Source: Pedobacter lusitanus (GTDB lineage: Bacteria > Bacteroidota > Bacteroidia > Sphingobacteriales > Sphingobacteriaceae). Taken from it: DNA of 64,000 bases. The stretch spans positions 5,580,001 to 5,644,000 of the forward strand of contig NZ_CP157278.1 of NCBI RefSeq assembly GCF_040026395.1, read 5' to 3'. Positions 18,353 to 27,996 of this stretch are shown here, piece by piece. Numbering within the stretch: position 1 is the stretch's first letter; every line of letters begins with the position of its first letter. Position numbers and translations under genes: made by a program. Under the pieces are notes generated by a model. That model did no database searches. It had not been told where the DNA came from and saw nothing but the letters and a program-made list of their open reading frames with translations.

Positions 18353-18384
18353 ACTCCCGTCAAACAGGCTAATTTGACGGGAGT
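18353..18384. terminator. hairpin terminator between convergent genes
   Basis: actcccgtcaaa (18353-18364) pairs perfectly with tttgacgggagt (18373-18384), giving a 12-bp stem and an 8-base loop. It sits between the ECF membrane-partner gene and the converging SDR gene. Flanking T-runs are poor, so it may block read-through rather than be a classical intrinsic terminator. Confidence 0.55.
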
Positions 18385-18406
18385 GCCAGATTTATAGCGC
18401 AAACCA

Positions 18407-19249
18407 TCAGAAACCAGTTGAAGTAATCATCTCTTTAAGATTTTCAAGATCTCCTTTTACGGCATCCATTTTTGCATAAGCCAGATCATAAGCGTCCTGA
18501 CCTAAAAACAGGTGTAATGGAGGATTTTCTTCTGTTGCGACCTTAATAATTGCAGCGGCAGCTTTTTCCGGATCACCTGCCTGATTGCCATCAATAAGAT
18601 GCTGGTGCTGGTTCTGTACTTCACGAACTTCTTTGTAAGCCTCAATTTGATTTTTAGGGACATTTAAAGAGCCTGTAGAAAGAAAATTAGTGCGGAAGTA
18701 GCCTGGAGATACGATAGTAGCATGGATGCCAAATGGTTTCGCTTCTGCAGCCAATGCCTCGGTAAAACCCTGTACAGCAAATTTTGTCGCACAGTAAATT
18801 CCAAATCCGGGAAAATAACCGGTAAAGCCGCCGATAGAAGAAATGTTAAATACATGTCCGGACTGTTGTGCACGCAGGTGCGGCATAACTTTACGGATCA
18901 CATTTAATGAACCAAATACATTAATATCAAAGTTTCCTCTTGCTTCTTCGTCACTTAGTTCTTCAAGACTTCCGGCAAGCCCATAGCCCGCATTATTAAC
19001 AACTATATCAATGCGGCCGAATTTACTGATTGTATCTGCTACTGCCTGTCCTACACTTTCTTCTGATCTGAGATCAACACTCAGTGGCAGATAATTTTCG
19101 CCTGGTTTTGCTCCTGTACCTTCGTTTAACTCTTCAATGCTTCTTGAAGTTGCGGCAACTTTGTGGCCCTGAATTAGTAATTGCTTAATTAAGGTCAGTC
19201 CTAATCCTTTTGAGGCTCCGGTAACAAACCATACTTTCTGATTTTCCAT
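18407..19249 (-). CDS. SDR-family oxidoreductase
   Basis: A 280-residue classical SDR. TGASKGLG is at residues 10-17, NNAGYG near 85-90, the catalytic Ser at 137/138 in NISSIGG, and Tyr152 and Lys156 in YCATK. It is a paralogue of the SDR at 8150 in length and motif layout, with the same C-terminal feature of NPPLHLFLGQDAY-type residues, but it has no regulator or transporter beside it. It converges on the ECF unit and is divergent from the sigma gene at 19382. The substrate is unknown. Confidence 0.9.
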   Translation of the reverse strand: MENQKVWFVTGASKGLGLTLIKQLLIQGHKVAATSRSIEELNEGTGAKPGENYLPLSVDLRSEESVGQAVADTISKFGRIDIVVNNAGYGLAGSLEELSDEEARGNFDINVFGSLNVIRKVMPHLRAQQSGHVFNISSIGGFTGYFPGFGIYCATKFAVQGFTEALAAEAKPFGIHATIVSPGYFRTNFLSTGSLNVPKNQIEAYKEVREVQNQHQHLIDGNQAGDPEKAAAAIIKVATEENPPLHLFLGQDAYDLAYAKMDAVKGDLENLKEMITSTGF

Positions 19250-19381
19250 AATTTAATTTTTATATAAGACAAATGTATTCAGAATAGCAGGGGAGGTGTT
19301 TGCAGAATTCAACCCATTAATTGCAAAATTCAAACCATTGAAATCTTTATTTAGCATAAATGCATATATTCAGTTTGATTT

Positions 19382-19927
19382 ATGCTACCCACAGAAGAGG
19401 ATAAAAAATATTGGGAACAAATGCGGCTTGGTGAAAAGAACGCATTATTTGGGTTATACAATAATCTTTACTTCCACCTGATCCGTTTTGGTCTGAAAAT
19501 TAACGCTGATGATGAATTGGTCAAAGATTGCGTTAATCAGGTATTTCTGAATTTATGGGATAAAAGAGACAGACTTAATCCGGTCGAAAATGTAAAATCT
19601 TATCTGATGACTTCTTTGAGGAGATGTATGCTGGATCAGCTGGCTTATGTTGACAGAACCAATCTGGCCGTAAATAAGATGGAAACAGCAACGAATGAGC
19701 TCTCCTATGAAGAGATTATGGTTGGGTTACAGCAGGATGAAGAACTTAAGAACAAGTTAAGAGTTGCAATTGCACAGCTTACCCCAAGACAGGTTGAATT
19801 AATTCAGCTTAAGTTTTTTGAAGGACTAAGTTATGAGCAGATTGCCCAGAGAACCTCTCAAAGTGTGAAAACAGCTTATAATACGGTATATGATGCGATA
19901 AAGATGCTCAGAAAGATTCTTAAATAG
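19382..19927 (+). CDS. FecI-type ECF sigma factor of the cyanophycin/SusCD locus
   Basis: A 181-residue sigma-70 family protein. Region 2 has CVNQVFLNLWDKRDRL and VKSYLMTSLRRCMLDQL; region 4 has LTPRQVELIQLKFFEGLSYE and QRTSQSVKTAYNTVYDAIKM. The next gene, 104 bases on, is a FecR anti-sigma factor, and the SusC protein beyond carries an STN domain, so the three form a complete surface-signalling chain. It would transcribe the transport genes when the outer-membrane receptor is occupied. Which promoter it recognises is not evident. Confidence 0.92.
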   Translation: MLPTEEDKKYWEQMRLGEKNALFGLYNNLYFHLIRFGLKINADDELVKDCVNQVFLNLWDKRDRLNPVENVKSYLMTSLRRCMLDQLAYVDRTNLAVNKMETATNELSYEEIMVGLQQDEELKNKLRVAIAQLTPRQVELIQLKFFEGLSYEQIAQRTSQSVKTAYNTVYDAIKMLRKILK

Positions 19928-20031
19928 GCTCTGGGATAAAAACAGGTCCTGGTAAAATATTTTTTGAATAAAAAAATGAAATCTCTTAGGAAAAGGAGAA
20001 GATTTCTCTGTCTATAAGGAAAAATAAACTT

Positions 20032-21126
20032 ATGCAATTGCCAGAGAATGATTTTTTGATAGAAGATTTAATCTGTAATGAGGATTTTCAGCATTATTGC
20101 CTGGGCGCAAGTCTTGAAAATCATATTTTGTGGGAAGACTGGATTCATAGTTTGCCGGAAAGGGCTTCGGATATAGCAACTGCTAAAAAACTGGTAAATA
20201 TTCTGACTGTTAAACAGGGCAGCAGGCTAAAACAGGTCAAAGCATTGAAAGATGGATTTAAACAGAAAGAAGCATTGAATCTTCTTTTGAATCCGGTTAG
20301 TGAAAATAAACCACTCTATAAATCTTCTGCTAATTTTTATAAATATATTGGCTATACGGCTGCGGCTATTGTCCTGCTGGTGTCTGGTTATTTTATTCAG
20401 CAAGCTTATTTGTCATCAAAAGATATCCGGCCGACTGTTTCTTTAGCTGCCTCGGTTTTTTCTTCAGATCCTGAACATAGGAGAACCCTTGTCCTGACTG
20501 ATGGTACAGTTATCACTTTAAACAAAAACAGTGAAATCCGGTTTACAGGAAATTTTAATCCTGCCAAAAGGGAACTCTGGCTTAAAGGAGAAGCATTTTT
20601 TGAGGTAAAGCATGATCCGGTGCATCCTTTTACTGTGCATACTGCAATGAACGAAATTAAGGTACTGGGAACGAGTTTCAATGTAAAGGCTTATGCAGGT
20701 TCCCGGGTTACTGAAACTTCTTTGATCCATGGTCGTGTACAGGTAGCGTCAACAAAATATCCCGGTTATAAGGTCTTGCTGAAACCGAATGAAAAGCTCT
20801 CATATGATAACACAGCAACGAATAAAAACCTTAAAAATATATTCCAGGTTTCATCCTTTACTGGCGGATATCAGGATCATGTACCTGCAGAAATACGGTG
20901 GGTGCGTAACCGGATGATTATTGATAATGAATCATTAGCCGTAATTGCAGGAAAACTGAAGAATTGGTATGGTATTGAAATTTATATCGCCAGTAATGAG
21001 GTCAAAGATTACCGTTATTCCGGAACATTCGAAAATGAGAGTCTGATTAAAACACTGGAAGCTCTACAAATGGCTTATCCCTTTGAATTCAGGACAGAAC
21101 AAAACAAGATTATTATCACAAAATAA
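20032..21126 (+). CDS. FecR-family anti-sigma factor
   Basis: A 364-residue inner-membrane regulator. The cytosolic part covers about 1-104 and would hold the sigma factor. One transmembrane helix spans residues 105-126 (IGYTAAAIVLLVSGYFIQQA). The periplasmic FecR beta domain follows, with RRTLVLTDGTVITLNKNSEI and GEAFFEVKHDPVHPFTV, then LGTSFNVKAY. A C-terminal DUF4974-type domain (about 295-362) has the SLAVIAGKLKNWYGIEI motif and resembles the STN fold. It sits between the sigma gene and susC, as in carbohydrate-utilisation loci. It should receive the signal from the STN domain of the neighbouring SusC. Confidence 0.93.
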   Translation: MQLPENDFLIEDLICNEDFQHYCLGASLENHILWEDWIHSLPERASDIATAKKLVNILTVKQGSRLKQVKALKDGFKQKEALNLLLNPVSENKPLYKSSANFYKYIGYTAAAIVLLVSGYFIQQAYLSSKDIRPTVSLAASVFSSDPEHRRTLVLTDGTVITLNKNSEIRFTGNFNPAKRELWLKGEAFFEVKHDPVHPFTVHTAMNEIKVLGTSFNVKAYAGSRVTETSLIHGRVQVASTKYPGYKVLLKPNEKLSYDNTATNKNLKNIFQVSSFTGGYQDHVPAEIRWVRNRMIIDNESLAVIAGKLKNWYGIEIYIASNEVKDYRYSGTFENESLIKTLEALQMAYPFEFRTEQNKIIITK

Positions 21127-21180
21127 AGGCTGAACCACCATTATAATCTATACTATCCCTGCAAACCTTAAAAAACCAAT

Positions 21181-24100
21181 ATGAGAAAAACTTTACTATC
21201 AGAGACATCTGGCAGGTATTTGATGAACAGCAGAATGTTGCTGCGCACAAAACTTACAGGTTTAATTTTACTGATCATGTGTATGCAGGTTTCTGCCTCT
21301 GGCTTTGCGCAACAGAAAATAAGTATCAGTGCAAATCAGATGAGTATCAGAAGTCTGCTTAAAAATATTGAAAGACAAACGGATTACAGGTTTGTTTACA
21401 GTGATCATATTTTATCAAAAGAGGAGAAGACTACATTAAATTTGCATGAAGTATTACTTGATGAGGCAATGAAGGCTGTTTTAAAAGAAACTCAGCTGAC
21501 TTATGCCTTGAAAGATGGAAATCTTGTAGTGATTTATCCGCTGGTAAAGGGCCAAAATGATATAGTCATTTCTGGACGTGTTGCTGATGAAGCAGGATTA
21601 CCTCTACCCGGTGTTTCTGTTAAATTAAGTGGTTCTGGTATAGCAACTACAACAGATAGTCAGGGTAATTATGCAATTCGTATTCCTGATAATGGAGAAA
21701 CACTCGAGTTCTCTTCTGTTGGTTTTATTAAACAAATCATCCCGGTAAAAGGAAAAATTATCAATATCATCTTAAAAAGTGATAACAGGAATCTACAGGA
21801 AGTTGTAGTAACTGGTTATACAAATTATAAACGTACGCAATCTGCAAGTGCAGCAACTTTAGTTACAGCAGATAAAATTAATGATGTTGCAGGGCTGACT
21901 TTCGACCAGATTTTACAGGGCAGAGTAGCAGGGATGAGCGTGATTTCAAGTTCCGGCCAGCCAGGCCAAAGTGCAGCAGTGGTTATTCGTGGTGTAGGGA
22001 GTGTGAATGGTTCTTCTGCTCCTTTGTATATTATGGATGGAACACCTATTGAAGCCAGCTTTTTTCAAACAATCAACGCAGCAGATATTGAAAATGTAAC
22101 GGTATTAAAAGATGCTTCTGCGAAAGCTCTTTATGGATCGAGAGGGTCGAATGGGGTAATTGTGATTACCACGAAAAAGGGTAAAGCAGGGAAAATACAA
22201 GTGCAGTATACTTCACAATATGGTTTTTCCAAATTAACAGATCCTAAGTTTACGATGATGAATACTGCTCAGAGATTATCGTTTGAAGAAGGGGTGGGAC
22301 TGGATTTCGGGAGAGATCTTGGTCCGGGATGGACGTATTCTCCAAAAAATCCTGATTATATTTCAGGAACGGTAGCTTTCAGACAAAGAGCTGATCATAT
22401 TTTAGATAGTATCCGAAATATTAATATAGACTGGAGGGATCAGTTTTATCAGCAGAGTAAATTTCAGGAACAACAGGTAAGTATAGGCGGAGGCAATGAA
22501 AATGTTCGTTTTTATAATTCCCTGAATTATTATAAGCAGGATGGTATTGCGAAACGTACTGGTTTAGAGAGGTATGCGCTAAAAAGTAATCTTGATTTTA
22601 AATCGGATAAATTTTCGGGTAATGTGAATCTGAATATGGGTTATTCCAGTCAGAGTTTTACTGAAGGCGAAGGCAGCAGCAGGGGAGGAACGGCTATGTC
22701 TGCTGTCTACTATGCACTTCCATATGAAAATCCGTATGCTCCGGATGGAACTTTGATTCATCCTGGTAATCAGGATCAGTATTTCATTGCTGATCAGAGG
22801 GAAGGTAGTCAGGCCCTGGAACGTTTATTTAATTCTTCCAATAAAACGGATCAGTTGAAATCTATCATTGGTATAGCTTTAGCTTATCAGATCATACCAG
22901 AACTGAAAATTACCACCAGGGCGGGGATTGATTACAGAAATTCTACAGACCAGGCCTATATCAATCCGGACTCCTATTACGGCTCAATCAGTAATTCAAA
23001 TACTTTGGGCGGAAAAGGTCGTTTTGATGAAGGAACAAGAAGAAATTTCAATCTGATTTCAACTACTGGTTTGACCTATGCTAAAACATTTAATGTTAAG
23101 CATAATTTTGAAGCTTCTGCTTTTTATGAATATGTTTATAATAATTATAATTCTTTTGGTTTTACAGGCTTTGGACTGGACGGCCGTTTACCGGAAACAC
23201 CTGCCGGAATTACCAATAGTATTGATTATCTACCTAATGTAGGTGGTTCAAAAACTAAAAGTGCACTAGCTTCATTTATGAGTGTGGCAAGATATACTTA
23301 TGATGGTAGGTATACGCTGACCGGAAGCTACCGGTATGACGGGTCCACAAAAGTTGCCCCGCAAAATAAGTGGCATGGCTTTTATTCTGCTGGCGCAAAC
23401 TGGAATGTGAAAAAAGAAGCATTTCTGGAAAATAGTGCACTGATTTCAGAGCTGAGTTTCAGAATTAGCTATGGTACTTCTGCCAGCCCTTTTGGAACAG
23501 GTGATTTCTTATATCTGCCAACCTATGGTGTAAATGGAAACTATGGGGGCAAACCGGGGATTATTCCACTTTCTGCCGGTAACCCCAATTTTGACTGGGA
23601 GTATGTAAACGAGTTCAATACAGGGTTCGAATTATCATTGTTTAAAAGCCGCAGAGTGCGTCTTTCTGCCGACTACTATAATAAGATTACCAATAACATG
23701 TTCATCGATCAGCCGCCTTCAGCTACGGCCGGTTTCCGCCTGCTTAGTTTAAGTACAGGAAAGATGAGAAACAGAGGGATAGAATTTGACCTGAGCGGAG
23801 ATATCCTGAAAACAAAAGATCTGACCTGGACTGTCGGGGTTAATGCTGGTTATAATAAGAATGTGGTGCTGCATGTGACAGATGTTGCTGATTCATATCC
23901 AGATGGAGATACACGTATTTTAAAGGTTGGATTACCCTATGGATCTTATTATGCGCCTCAGTGGGCTGGTGTGAATCCGCAAACTGGTGAAGCACAGTAT
24001 TATAATCCGGACGGAAGTATTACAACTACTTATAACTCGAATTTGCAGAGTGTTGCAAATTCTGGTAGTTTATATCCTTCATTTACAGGTGGATTTAATA

Positions 24101-24546
24101 CCAGCATAAGCTGGAAAGGAATTACTGCGAATGCTTTGTTTTCTTTTGTTTCGGGTGTTTCCCGCTGGAATAATGAAGATTTTTATAATGAAAATCAACG
24201 TTATGCTACCAGTAATCAATCTGTCAGAATGCTGGACGACCGCTGGATGAAACCTGGTGATGTAAAAACTTTACAGCGTTTTGATATCCCAAGGAATTTT
24301 ACTTCTAAAGATATTCAGGATGCTTCTTTTATAAGATTGAGAAATGTAAATATCAGCTATACACTACCTAAATCAGTGATGGAGAAAATAAAGGTAGTTA
24401 GCAATTTGAGAGTTTTTATACAAGGCCAGAACCTGGTAACGTGGACCAAATGGAGAGGACTGGACCCTGAGAATAATGGGGTTTCGGGGCTTTTTCAATA
24501 TCCGAATGCAAGAACATATACTGCGGGAATTAGCATAAACTTTTAA
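21181..24546 (+). CDS. SusC/RagA-type TonB-linked outer-membrane transporter with STN domain
   Basis: An 1121-residue outer-membrane transporter. A long N-terminal leader ends at SASGFAQ (about residue 45). An STN signalling domain follows at about 47-120 (MSIRSLLKNIERQTDYRFVY), then a carboxypeptidase-regulatory domain at about 127-205 (SGRVADEAGLPLPGVSVKLS) and a plug with LQGRVAGMSVISSSGQPGQS and KDASAKALYGSRGSNGVI. The barrel runs to the C-terminal TYTAGISINF. It forms a lidded importer with the SusD protein encoded 10 bases downstream. The STN domain makes it a sensor for the FecR/ECF pair upstream. Enzymes further downstream point to cyanophycin or isoaspartyl peptides rather than glycan as cargo. 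That assignment is inference. Confidence 0.93.
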   Translation: MRKTLLSETSGRYLMNSRMLLRTKLTGLILLIMCMQVSASGFAQQKISISANQMSIRSLLKNIERQTDYRFVYSDHILSKEEKTTLNLHEVLLDEAMKAVLKETQLTYALKDGNLVVIYPLVKGQNDIVISGRVADEAGLPLPGVSVKLSGSGIATTTDSQGNYAIRIPDNGETLEFSSVGFIKQIIPVKGKIINIILKSDNRNLQEVVVTGYTNYKRTQSASAATLVTADKINDVAGLTFDQILQGRVAGMSVISSSGQPGQSAAVVIRGVGSVNGSSAPLYIMDGTPIEASFFQTINAADIENVTVLKDASAKALYGSRGSNGVIVITTKKGKAGKIQVQYTSQYGFSKLTDPKFTMMNTAQRLSFEEGVGLDFGRDLGPGWTYSPKNPDYISGTVAFRQRADHILDSIRNINIDWRDQFYQQSKFQEQQVSIGGGNENVRFYNSLNYYKQDGIAKRTGLERYALKSNLDFKSDKFSGNVNLNMGYSSQSFTEGEGSSRGGTAMSAVYYALPYENPYAPDGTLIHPGNQDQYFIADQREGSQALERLFNSSNKTDQLKSIIGIALAYQIIPELKITTRAGIDYRNSTDQAYINPDSYYGSISNSNTLGGKGRFDEGTRRNFNLISTTGLTYAKTFNVKHNFEASAFYEYVYNNYNSFGFTGFGLDGRLPETPAGITNSIDYLPNVGGSKTKSALASFMSVARYTYDGRYTLTGSYRYDGSTKVAPQNKWHGFYSAGANWNVKKEAFLENSALISELSFRISYGTSASPFGTGDFLYLPTYGVNGNYGGKPGIIPLSAGNPNFDWEYVNEFNTGFELSLFKSRRVRLSADYYNKITNNMFIDQPPSATAGFRLLSLSTGKMRNRGIEFDLSGDILKTKDLTWTVGVNAGYNKNVVLHVTDVADSYPDGDTRILKVGLPYGSYYAPQWAGVNPQTGEAQYYNPDGSITTTYNSNLQSVANSGSLYPSFTGGFNTSISWKGITANALFSFVSGVSRWNNEDFYNENQRYATSNQSVRMLDDRWMKPGDVKTLQRFDIPRNFTSKDIQDASFIRLRNVNISYTLPKSVMEKIKVVSNLRVFIQGQNLVTWTKWRGLDPENNGVSGLFQYPNARTYTAGISINF

Positions 24547-24556
24547 AATTACAGCC

Positions 24557-25939
24557 ATGATTAATCAAATAAAATATACACTTATCATTTCTTTGCTGGT
24601 CTTTTTTTCTTCCTGTACCAAACTGGATTTAAAGCCCACTGATACTATAGATGCGGAGAAAGCTTACAGAAATCTGAATGACATAGATTTAGGGCTGACT
24701 GGAGTTTATGCACAGCTCGATTATACTTTAATAGGAGTAAATGCTATAGTTTCGGATGAAGTAATGTTGCCGACAGAAAATACAGTGAGTAATACTGATG
24801 CTCACCGGTGGCTTTATAATGCAGACAGTGAATCGGTGACAGGCTCGTATTATGGGTATTATGTTGCTATAGACAGGATAAACAGAGTTTTGGCTGGTCT
24901 GGACAAGATCACTGTATCGGCCGCTGCTGATATAGCAATGAGAGACCGTTATCGTGGTGAATTACTGGCTTTAAGAGCATTTTGTCATTTCGAATTACTT
25001 AGAATGTACGGTGCAGCTTATCAAAATGGAGCTTTGGGAGTTCCAAATATGAAAGCATCTGCTGTTGGTTATCCTGCAAGAGATCATTTTGAAGTTGTGA
25101 TTGCGGATGCCAAAACAGATCTTTTGACAGCAAAACCACTGATTCCCCCATCTTTTAATGATAAAACAAGGGTTACAAAAACCGGCGTTTCTGCCATACA
25201 GGCCAGACTGGCTCTTTATGAAAAAAACTGGGCTGACGCAATTATGTACGCCACTGAAGTTATCAATTTAATGCCATTGGCAACTGCCGGACAATTTCCT
25301 GGTATATGGACTGATGGTGTTGATAATGAAGTAATATGGAAGCTGAGGAGAGTAGGGGATGACCAGCGGATAGGTGATTTGTTTTATCGCCAGAATTCGA
25401 AAATAGTTTTATACGCACCTTCTTTTAAATTGATTAATTCTTTTGATAAGATAAACGATATTCGTTATGCTGCCTATATCAGATTTGATAACACAAGAGG
25501 AGAAAAAAAATCCGAGTATCTGGTTAATAAATATGCCGGTACAACAGCTACTCCAGGTCTTACAGATATTAAAATGTTCCGGACAGGCGAAATGTATTTA
25601 ATCAGGGCTGAGGCTGAAGCTGAAAGTACAGGAGACGCTGCCGGGGATTTAAATAATTTACGTGCTGCCAGAATAAAGGACTATCAACCAGCAGGCTTTA
25701 CTGGCAAGGATGATCTAATCAATGCTATTTATATAGAGCGGTTCAAAGAGCTGGCCTTTGAAGGTCATCGTTTTTTTGATTTGAAACGCAGAAATTTACC
25801 AGTGCAAAGACTACCGGAAGATGCGATAAATACATCGGGAGCTGTTAAACTATTACCGGCTCAGGCTCAATATGCCTTTCCAATACCAGCACTTGAGATT
25901 TCTGTTAACAAAAACACATTTCAGAATCCTAATTATTAA
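24557..25939 (+). CDS. SusD/RagB-type surface substrate-binding lipoprotein
   Basis: A 460-residue lipoprotein. The lipobox is LVFFSSC with Cys20. The SusD fold is shown by DTIDAEKAYRNLNDIDLGLT near the start, the helical-repeat region RGELLALRAFCHFELLRMYG, TKTGVSAIQARLALYEKNWA, and the C-terminal LINAIYIERFKELAFEGHRF with FDLKR. Length is in the lower range for the family. It lies 10 bases after susC and would form the lid that captures the substrate. Binding preference cannot be read directly; neighbouring enzymes suggest an Asp/Arg-containing polymer or peptide. Confidence 0.93.
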   Translation: MINQIKYTLIISLLVFFSSCTKLDLKPTDTIDAEKAYRNLNDIDLGLTGVYAQLDYTLIGVNAIVSDEVMLPTENTVSNTDAHRWLYNADSESVTGSYYGYYVAIDRINRVLAGLDKITVSAAADIAMRDRYRGELLALRAFCHFELLRMYGAAYQNGALGVPNMKASAVGYPARDHFEVVIADAKTDLLTAKPLIPPSFNDKTRVTKTGVSAIQARLALYEKNWADAIMYATEVINLMPLATAGQFPGIWTDGVDNEVIWKLRRVGDDQRIGDLFYRQNSKIVLYAPSFKLINSFDKINDIRYAAYIRFDNTRGEKKSEYLVNKYAGTTATPGLTDIKMFRTGEMYLIRAEAEAESTGDAAGDLNNLRAARIKDYQPAGFTGKDDLINAIYIERFKELAFEGHRFFDLKRRNLPVQRLPEDAINTSGAVKLLPAQAQYAFPIPALEISVNKNTFQNPNY

Positions 25940-26036
25940 GAGTCCGGGAATTATTTTATCGGCTATATTCAAGGAGCTTCTAAAATTGTCTTTATCTTCC
26001 ATGAACATAATCTTCAACCAAAATAAATAAACCAAA

Positions 26037-27065
26037 ATGATGAATAAAAACTTAAAAATAACAGCTGCTCTTCTCTTATGTTTTATGGCTAACATAGCTT
26101 ACGGGCAACAAAAATATATAATGGTGATTCACGGGGGGGCAGGGACTATCACCAGGAAAAATATGAGTGCTGAAAAAGAAGCAGCCTATGTTGCTGCCCT
26201 GACCAAGGCACTGCAGACGGGATATGATGTGCTGAAATCAGGAAAAACAAGTTTAGATGCAGTTGAAGCTACTATTCATATTATGGAGGATTCGCCATTA
26301 TTTAATGCAGGAAAAGGTGCCGTATTTACACACGATGGTAAGAATGAAATGGATGCTGCTGTTATGGATGGAAAAACGCTGATGGCTGGTGCAGTTGCTG
26401 GTGTGACAACGATCAAAAATCCTATTTCTGCAGCAAGAGCGGTAATGGAAAAATCTGAACATGTAATGATGGTTGGCCGGGGAGCTGAATTGTTTGCTAA
26501 ACAAGCCGGTATTGAAATAGTTAATCCCAAATATTTTTATACTAAGGAGCGCTGGGATGGCCTGCAACGGGCTATAAAAGAAGACTCTACTAAATCAGTA
26601 CTGGATCATGGAAATAAAAAATCCATGAAACTGGGTACTGTAAACCACGATTATAAATTTGGAACTGTAGGGGCCGTTGCATTGGATAAATCAGGAAATC
26701 TTGCAGCTGGTACTTCAACTGGTGGAATGACAAATAAAAAATATGGGCGTGTGGGGGACTCTCCGATTATTGGTGCAGGTACTTATGCAAATAATGCAAC
26801 TGCAGGTATATCATGTACAGGATGGGGTGAATTTTACATCAGGAATGTGGTTGCTCATGATATTTCGGCCATGATGGAGTACAAAAAATTGTCTGTTGAT
26901 GAGGCCGCAAAGGCGGTACTGGATAAAGTAGGTAAAATGGGAGGTGACGGCGGTTTGATCGCACTGGATGCAAAAGGCAATGTTACGATGCCATTTAATA
27001 CCGAAGGGATGTATCGTGGAACGGTTACTGAAGCTGGTAAGATTGAAGTACTGATCTATAAATAG
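26037..27065 (+). CDS. secreted isoaspartyl peptidase / plant-type L-asparaginase (Ntn hydrolase)
   Basis: A 342-residue Ntn hydrolase that is made as a precursor and cleaves itself before the catalytic Thr. The signal peptide (about residues 1-23, ending NIAYG) predicts export to the periplasm. The start of the alpha subunit is VIHGGAG, and the autocleavage site is FG-Thr210 in KFGTVGAVALD. Substrate-binding residues lie in STGGMTNKKYGRVGDSPIIG and GAGTYAN, with SCTGWGE after them. The family hydrolyses beta-aspartyl dipeptides and, more weakly, asparagine. The cyanophycinase gene follows after 8 bases, so together they could turn cyanophycin into Asp and Arg. A simple asparaginase role is the alternative. 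The gene has two adjacent ATGs. Confidence 0.92.
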   Translation: MMNKNLKITAALLLCFMANIAYGQQKYIMVIHGGAGTITRKNMSAEKEAAYVAALTKALQTGYDVLKSGKTSLDAVEATIHIMEDSPLFNAGKGAVFTHDGKNEMDAAVMDGKTLMAGAVAGVTTIKNPISAARAVMEKSEHVMMVGRGAELFAKQAGIEIVNPKYFYTKERWDGLQRAIKEDSTKSVLDHGNKKSMKLGTVNHDYKFGTVGAVALDKSGNLAAGTSTGGMTNKKYGRVGDSPIIGAGTYANNATAGISCTGWGEFYIRNVVAHDISAMMEYKKLSVDEAAKAVLDKVGKMGGDGGLIALDAKGNVTMPFNTEGMYRGTVTEAGKIEVLIYK

Positions 27066-27073
27066 AGAAAGTT

Positions 27074-27955
27074 ATGCTGAATAAAATCTGTTTTCGTCTG
27101 CAGTATGCTCTGTTTTTTGTGACGTTATTTACCACAGAGCCGGTAATTTGCCAATATAAAACCAGAGAGGTATCACGTGTTTTACCGAAAGGAAGCCTGT
27201 TTATTATCGGTGGTGGAGATCGTTCTCCTGAATTGATCAGTAAAATGATTGAAACGGCTGACCTGAGTAAACGTGATTATATTGTTGTATTGCCAATGGC
27301 TACTGCAGAGCCTGAAGCTTCTTTTGAGGCAATCAAAACGCAATTATCGGCTGTGGCCAAAAACAATATTTACAGTTTTAATTTTGCAGGAGATAAAGTC
27401 CATGACCGGGGCTGGCTGGATTCTCTGGCAGGTGCCAGACTGATATTTATTACTGGTGGAGATCAGAGCCGTTTTATGAAAGTGGTGTTGAATACTCCGG
27501 TCTATGATGCAATCCATAAGGCTTATACTAATGGGGCAACCATAGCAGGAACAAGTGCCGGAGCGGCGGTGATGAGCAAACATATGATTACAGGTAATCA
27601 ATTACTGGATACAAATTATAAAGAGACTTTCAATAAGTTAAGAGCTGATAATATTGAGTTTGAAAATGGAATGGGATTGCTGGATTCGGTAATTATTGAT
27701 CAGCATTTTATCAGGCGGAGCCGCTATAACCGTCTTTTATCGGCGCTTACAGCTTATCCGAAATTTGATTGCATAGGTATTGATGAAGGAACCGCTATCA
27801 TTGTAAAGGGCAAAAATATTACGGTTACGGGCGTAAGCCAGGTTATCCGGGTAGCAGATCCGGAAAATGTAAAAGTCGGGAAAGATCATCTGATTACTTT
27901 TGAGGATTTACGATTCAGCTTGTATGGACCTGGCGATAAATTCAGCCTGAAATAA
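27074..27955 (+). CDS. secreted cyanophycinase (peptidase S51 family)
   Basis: A 293-residue S51-type serine hydrolase with an N-terminal signal peptide (about 1-26). Family motifs occur in order: FIIGGGDRS, ITGGDQSR, the nucleophile Ser161 in GTSAGAAVMS, then DQHFIRRSRYNRLLSAL and GIDEGTAIIV. The motif DQHFxxRxRxxRL is typical of cyanophycinases and absent from PepE-type dipeptidases. The length also fits cyanophycinase rather than the shorter PepE. It cleaves multi-L-arginyl-poly-aspartate to beta-Asp-Arg dipeptides. The signal peptide suggests extracytoplasmic action, similar in principle to known extracellular cyanophycinases. It is the last gene of the SusCD unit; the next start is 41 bases away. 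Confidence 0.88.
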   Translation: MLNKICFRLQYALFFVTLFTTEPVICQYKTREVSRVLPKGSLFIIGGGDRSPELISKMIETADLSKRDYIVVLPMATAEPEASFEAIKTQLSAVAKNNIYSFNFAGDKVHDRGWLDSLAGARLIFITGGDQSRFMKVVLNTPVYDAIHKAYTNGATIAGTSAGAAVMSKHMITGNQLLDTNYKETFNKLRADNIEFENGMGLLDSVIIDQHFIRRSRYNRLLSALTAYPKFDCIGIDEGTAIIVKGKNITVTGVSQVIRVADPENVKVGKDHLITFEDLRFSLYGPGDKFSLK

Positions 27956-27985
27956 TATTCTTTTTTCTACATCGACGTGTTTTAT

Positions 27986-27993
27986 TAAATTTG
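27986..27993 (+). promoter_or_regulatory. possible -7 box just before the methyltransferase gene
   Basis: TAAATTTG fits TAnnTTTG and ends 3 bases before ATG 27997. No TTG at the expected -33 distance is visible, and a leader that short would be unusual, so the match may be chance. Confidence 0.25.
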
Positions 27994-27996
27994 GAT

